A DNA stretch of 36,544 nt from Byssochlamys sp. IMV 00236. Its lineage: Eukaryota > Ascomycota > Eurotiomycetes > Eurotiales > Thermoascaceae. The DNA lies in NCBI GenBank assembly GCA_001931875.2, contig MSJH02000437.1, positions 1 through 36,544 on the forward strand. Reading direction: 5' to 3'. The notes beneath the pieces were generated by a model that did no database searches, was not told where the DNA came from, and saw nothing but the letters and a program-made list of their open reading frames with translations. Shown here in pieces: positions 33,409 to 36,544 of this stretch. Numbering within the stretch: the stretch's first letter is position 1; each line of letters opens with the position of its first letter. The position numbers and the translations under genes are program-made.

Positions 33409-34551
33409 ATGAATAAGGCACCTGTGTTATCCTCAGTAGGAGGCTTAATTATTGACGATATTTATTACCCTGATGGCAGAAAGATATGTAATGTACTTGG
33501 CGGTGGAGGTGTATTTGCAATTTATGGTAAAAGAACAGACAATTCTGTGTGTGTGTGTGTTTGTGTGTTTGCTGATTAACGCTACAGTTTTCCCTTAATC
33601 AAAGGAATGAGAATATGGCAGCCTTCACCAAGTTCTCAAGAGATTGGCTACATTGTACAAAAGGGCTTTGATTACCCACAAGAAATAGATGACCAACTCA
33701 ACCAATTGGACATTTCTTTGATTTCAAAATACCATCCTGATAAACATACCACGCACGGAATCAACACATTTGGAGCAAATGACCATCGTGATTTCGAATA
33801 CAAGCATCCAATCATCAGAATAACTGCAAGCGATTTTTCTGAAAGCTGGATAAAATCATTACGCGTCGTTCACATCATATCCTCAGCAGAAAGAGCTATC
33901 GAAATTATAAACGAGTGGCGACAGAGGGATCCTGAAAGCAAGACGCAGTTTCTTTGGGAACCATTGCCATGGGCGTGTTTGCCAGAGGTATATACTAGCC
34001 GTTGTATGCTCTTACTTTTTTATTCATGCTCTATTGGTTACTAGAATTTGCAAGAGATATGTGAGGCGTGTCAGGGGATAGAAATTATCTCACCTAATCA
34101 TGAAGAGACAGCAGGAATGCTTGGATACAAGTTTGAAGAGTTATTATCGCAGCACAGCAATGATTTTAAACAAACAGTAGAGTACTGTGCTAGATTGCTT
34201 TTTGATAAAGTTAAAAAGAGCACTATCAAACTTGTGGTACGGGCGAGCAAATACGGAGCGTTGGTCATGACAAGCGATTGCATGGAATGGGTGCCAGCCT
34301 ATTGGGACAACAGGACTGATCATGACAAGGTAGTGGATGTGACAGGTGCAGGAAATGCCTTTTGTGGAGGATACGCTGCAGGCTGGCTTCATACTCACGA
34401 TCCAGTCCGTTCTGCTCTTTATGGAGCTGTATCGGCAAGTTATGTTGTTGAACAGATAGGTGTGCCTTCATTAGTAGAACCAGAACAATGGAACCAAGGA
34501 CCAAGTCCAATGGATCGATTGAGCTTATTAGAAAGTAAATGTAGGAAATAA
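33409..34551 (+). CDS. PfkB-family (ribokinase-fold) protein, Mak32-like
   Basis: Exons 33409-33526, 33605-33987, 34045-34551; 335 aa. It has the ribokinase fold: a start with SVGGLIIDDIYYPDG and the GGGGVFAIYGMRIWQP segment, and near the end the anion-hole region VVDVTGAGNAFCGGYAAGWL. In active sugar kinases the last motif is GAGD, with the aspartate as catalytic base; here it is GAGN. As far as I remember the Mak32 family also has Asn, which argues for a divergent or inactive kinase. Yeast Mak32 is needed for structural stability of L-A virus particles; its chemistry is unknown. A GT-repeat microsatellite lies in the first intron (about 33546-33562). It runs tail to tail with the next gene with 3 bp between stops. 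Confidence 0.85.
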
Positions 34552-34554
34552 ACA

Positions 34555-35034
34555 TTATTTATTTGAAAATGTCTCAACTGCCTGAGCAAAGCCGTACATG
34601 TTTTCACATTCTCTGTAACTGTACTTTGCAGCAACATAGCCACCTACAGCAGACGCTCCTGTTTCTTCTCTTAGCAACAAGTGTAACTTTATATGAATAT
34701 CTACCTAATGCAGAGAAAAGTGACTTGTTCTTGTCAAGTCCAAATCGTCGAGTCACTGGCCCTGTGTGCATTGTATTCAGAATAAAAAGAGATATGTCAA
34801 GACTTCACTTACATGTAAGCAGCCCAGTGATGACTATTCCAATGAGTTCAGCCATATTTGACTGCATAAATTTACTTACTTGCTGTATAGACACCCGTAC
34901 TATTTGCATGCTGCTGGCATAATCGAGGTATTATCCATTCCTACATATCTATCAGTCATAACTTGGCATAATCATATAAATCTTTAACTAACTGGATGTT
35001 CTCTGGCTATTCCTTGTTGTAGTCTTGATGGCAT
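34555..35034 (-). CDS. Small OCIA-like membrane protein
   Basis: Exons 34993-35034, 34813-34882, 34705-34761, 34555-34667; 93 aa. It is not visible as a long ORF; I built it from splice sites. All four exons join in frame and end on TAA. The protein starts MPSRLQQGIAREHP, has a hydrophobic segment (ELIGIVITGLLTWPVTRRFG, about 26-45) and a second region with glycine (SAVGGYVAAKYSYRECENMY, about 62-81). The spacing of two membrane segments followed by SYxxEC recalls the OCIA domain of mitochondrial inner-membrane proteins, but the match is weak. Intron 3 is only 37 nt, the shortest in the window; the first intron is 110 nt. The gene is divergent from ATP4. It could instead be a small uncharacterised fungal protein. 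Confidence 0.6.
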
Positions 35035-35362
35035 ATTTATTCAAAAGAAAGGTTTATAAAGAAAAGTAAAAAAGAATAGCATGAATTCGATATCGGAATT
35101 TAAAAATGGAAAGTGTGACGTATTGAGTATTTTTAGGCGCACCTAAAATTACTCCCCTGGCTTAATCCGTTCAAAGACGGAAATCCTTTGTGAGGGCTGC
35201 CCAAAAAAAAATCCAAGCTCAGAGTTAGAGAGTTGCACCTAGAAAAAAAAAAAATCTTGCAAGACCCACCTATTTTGATTATTTTTTTGCTTGTAACAGT
35301 AAGCTCAAACTTACATCAAAGACAACAGATATAATTAACTGTTTATTTAAAGAAAAAGTAAC
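35035..35362. promoter_or_regulatory. Divergent promoter OCIA-like / ATP4
   Basis: 328 bp between the start codons, AT-rich with a GC-richer centre (about 35130-35205). No clear TATA next to ATP4 beyond A/T runs. If the small protein is mitochondrial, the pair would share a promoter and an organelle. Confidence 0.35.
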
Positions 35363-36310
35363 ATGGCTCTCCGTTTGATTTCCAAGAAAGCAGCTTCTGG
35401 TAATAATGTTGTCAATGTCATCCCCCTTGTTCTTTTATTAAACAATTATAATAGCCGCCATTGCTGCCCGTCCTTCTTTAATCAATGCCTCTCGCCAATC
35501 TTTGGGAGCTACTGCGTAAGTTACATACATGCACATTTGAAGAAAGCTTCTAATTTTAAATGTATATAGTGTTCGTCACTACACCACTCAAAAAGAAGGT
35601 GAAGATATCATTATTGCAACACATACATATACTAAACAATATATGTATATATAGTTGAACCCAAAGAAAAGGCCAACAGCATTATCAACAGCCTTCCTGG
35701 TAACTCCTTAGTTACCAAGACTGGCTTTGTTACTTTGAGCACTGGTCTTGCTACTTTCTTGATTTCCAAGGAAATCTATGTCTTTAATGAAGAAACCTTG
35801 GTCTTGATTGCCACCACTGGTCTCCTTGGTCTTCTCATCAAGTACCTCAGAGAACCCTTCATGAACATGGCTGATGAACATGTTGCTGTAAGTTATTTAA
35901 ATAGTGAAAGAGAAATAAGCTAATGTACATACATCACTTAGCGTATCAAAAATGTCTTGATCCAAGCTCGTGAAGACCACAAGGCTGCTGTTCAAGAACG
36001 CATTGACGAAGCTGGTCAAATGAGAGACTTAGTTGATGTCACCAAGGCACTTTTTGAACTTTCCCGTGAAACTGCCAAGTTGGAAGCTGAAGCCTTTGAA
36101 TTGAAGCAAAAGGTTGCTGTTGCTGCTGAAGTCAAGACCACCTTGGACTCTTGGGTTCGTCATGAAGCCAGCATCCGTGAACGTGAACAGAAGCAATTGG
36201 CTGCTTACTTGATTGAAAAGATCAACAAGGATTTACAAGATCCCAAGATTCAACAACAAATTCTCGACCAAGCCATCACTGATGTTCAAAGAATTGCAAA
36301 GACCCACTAA
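35363..36310 (+). CDS. ATP4: Mitochondrial ATP synthase subunit 4 (subunit b)
   Basis: Exons 35363-35399, 35455-35515, 35570-35598, 35655-35887, 35942-36310; 242 aa, like yeast Atp4 (244). Subunit b is the peripheral stalk of F1Fo ATP synthase and holds F1 still against Fo. The N-terminus is a mitochondrial targeting peptide (MALRLISKKAA, then AARPSLINASRQS and VRHYTTQ). The mature part begins near VEPKEKANSIINSLPGNSLV, followed by two membrane helices (about 60-105, STGLATFLISKEIYVFNEE and LVLIATTGLLGLLIKYLREP). A long charged stalk helix ends in DVQRIAKTH. The third intron uses a GTGAAG donor, not the usual GTAAGT. Codon use is strongly biased to C-ending codons in the last exons, as expected for a highly expressed gene. 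Confidence 0.96.
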
Positions 36311-36347
36311 AGAATTATTTTTTTGTATATCGTCCATACACTTCACA

Positions 36348-36382
36348 CTCACACACACTTACACACACACACGCACACACAT
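36348..36382. repeat. CA-rich microsatellite
   Basis: Repeated ACAC units with a few interruptions, in the ATP4 3' flank. Similar short CA/TG repeats occur at 16312-16326 and 33546-33562. Confidence 0.8.
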
Positions 36383-36488
36383 TTAAAACACGTTTCTTTC
36401 TACACTGTATGTTTATTTTGTCTAAGGACTACTAGTGTTTGTCTTTATTGAATTTCATTGGGCGGTTGATATATTTATCTCTGTGTTT

Positions 36489-36496
<8 letters not shown>

Positions 36497-36543
<47 letters not shown>
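36497..36543. repeat. Poly-T run at the contig end
   Basis: About 47 consecutive T residues end the window, and 12 T begin it at 1-12. They probably mark where assembly stopped; they may also come from priming or homopolymer errors. They are not telomere repeats. Confidence 0.85.

Positions 36544-36544
<1 letters not shown>

Noticed and set aside
34563..34922. 119-codon plus-strand ORF
   Set aside because: Overlaps the exons of the minus-strand small membrane protein, and its composition is not protein-like.
1..36544. tRNA, rRNA, CRISPR array, telomere repeats
   Set aside because: No B-box-like tRNA core, rRNA signature, direct-repeat array or TTAGGG-type tract was noticed by eye; the end runs are plain poly-T.

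Overview
The window looks like a whole, short contig from a filamentous fungus of the Mucoromycota, most likely a Mucorales species. The evidence is AT-rich DNA, GT-AG introns mostly 46-63 nt long, a fungal alpha-aminoadipate reductase (LYS2), fungal trafficking and ribosome-biogenesis genes, and remnants of LINE elements of a type I associate with Mucorales. Both ends fall in poly-T runs, so the contig probably broke at homopolymers. All spliced models below were built by hand from splice sites and frame closure; no search was run.

Left part (1-6300) is rearranged. A gene for a FYVE-SAP-SAP-RING ubiquitin ligase occurs twice, in inverted orientation (1-1304 and 3931-5242), apparently identical except in homopolymers. 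The 2.6 kb spacer holds decayed LINE reverse-transcriptase sequence, and a LINE ORF1/Gag-like remnant follows at 5639-6292. The left copy runs off the contig.

Middle left (6300-13100) is gene-poor. It carries two tandem paralogues of an unrecognised multi-pass membrane protein; the second is broken by a frameshift. Between them lies a C-terminal scrap of a nitronate monooxygenase gene.

The right two thirds (14290-36310) is dense housekeeping DNA: a WNK-type kinase; bystin/ENP1 divergent from a HYPK-like protein; SEC22; a PXA-PX-nexin protein; an Msn2-like zinc-finger factor; a small unknown ORF; an Mpv17-family protein; LYS2; KEI1; DBF4; a Mak32-like PfkB protein; a small OCIA-like protein; and ATP4 (mitochondrial ATP synthase subunit b). 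These genes do not form one pathway. Several are arranged as divergent pairs with short shared promoters or as convergent pairs with very short tails.

Most notable points: the near-identical inverted duplication; the WNK kinase with changed residues at the chloride-sensing motif; unfolded-protein-response-like sites upstream of SEC22; an STRE cluster upstream of the gene for a predicted STRE-binding factor; and the two membrane-protein paralogues.
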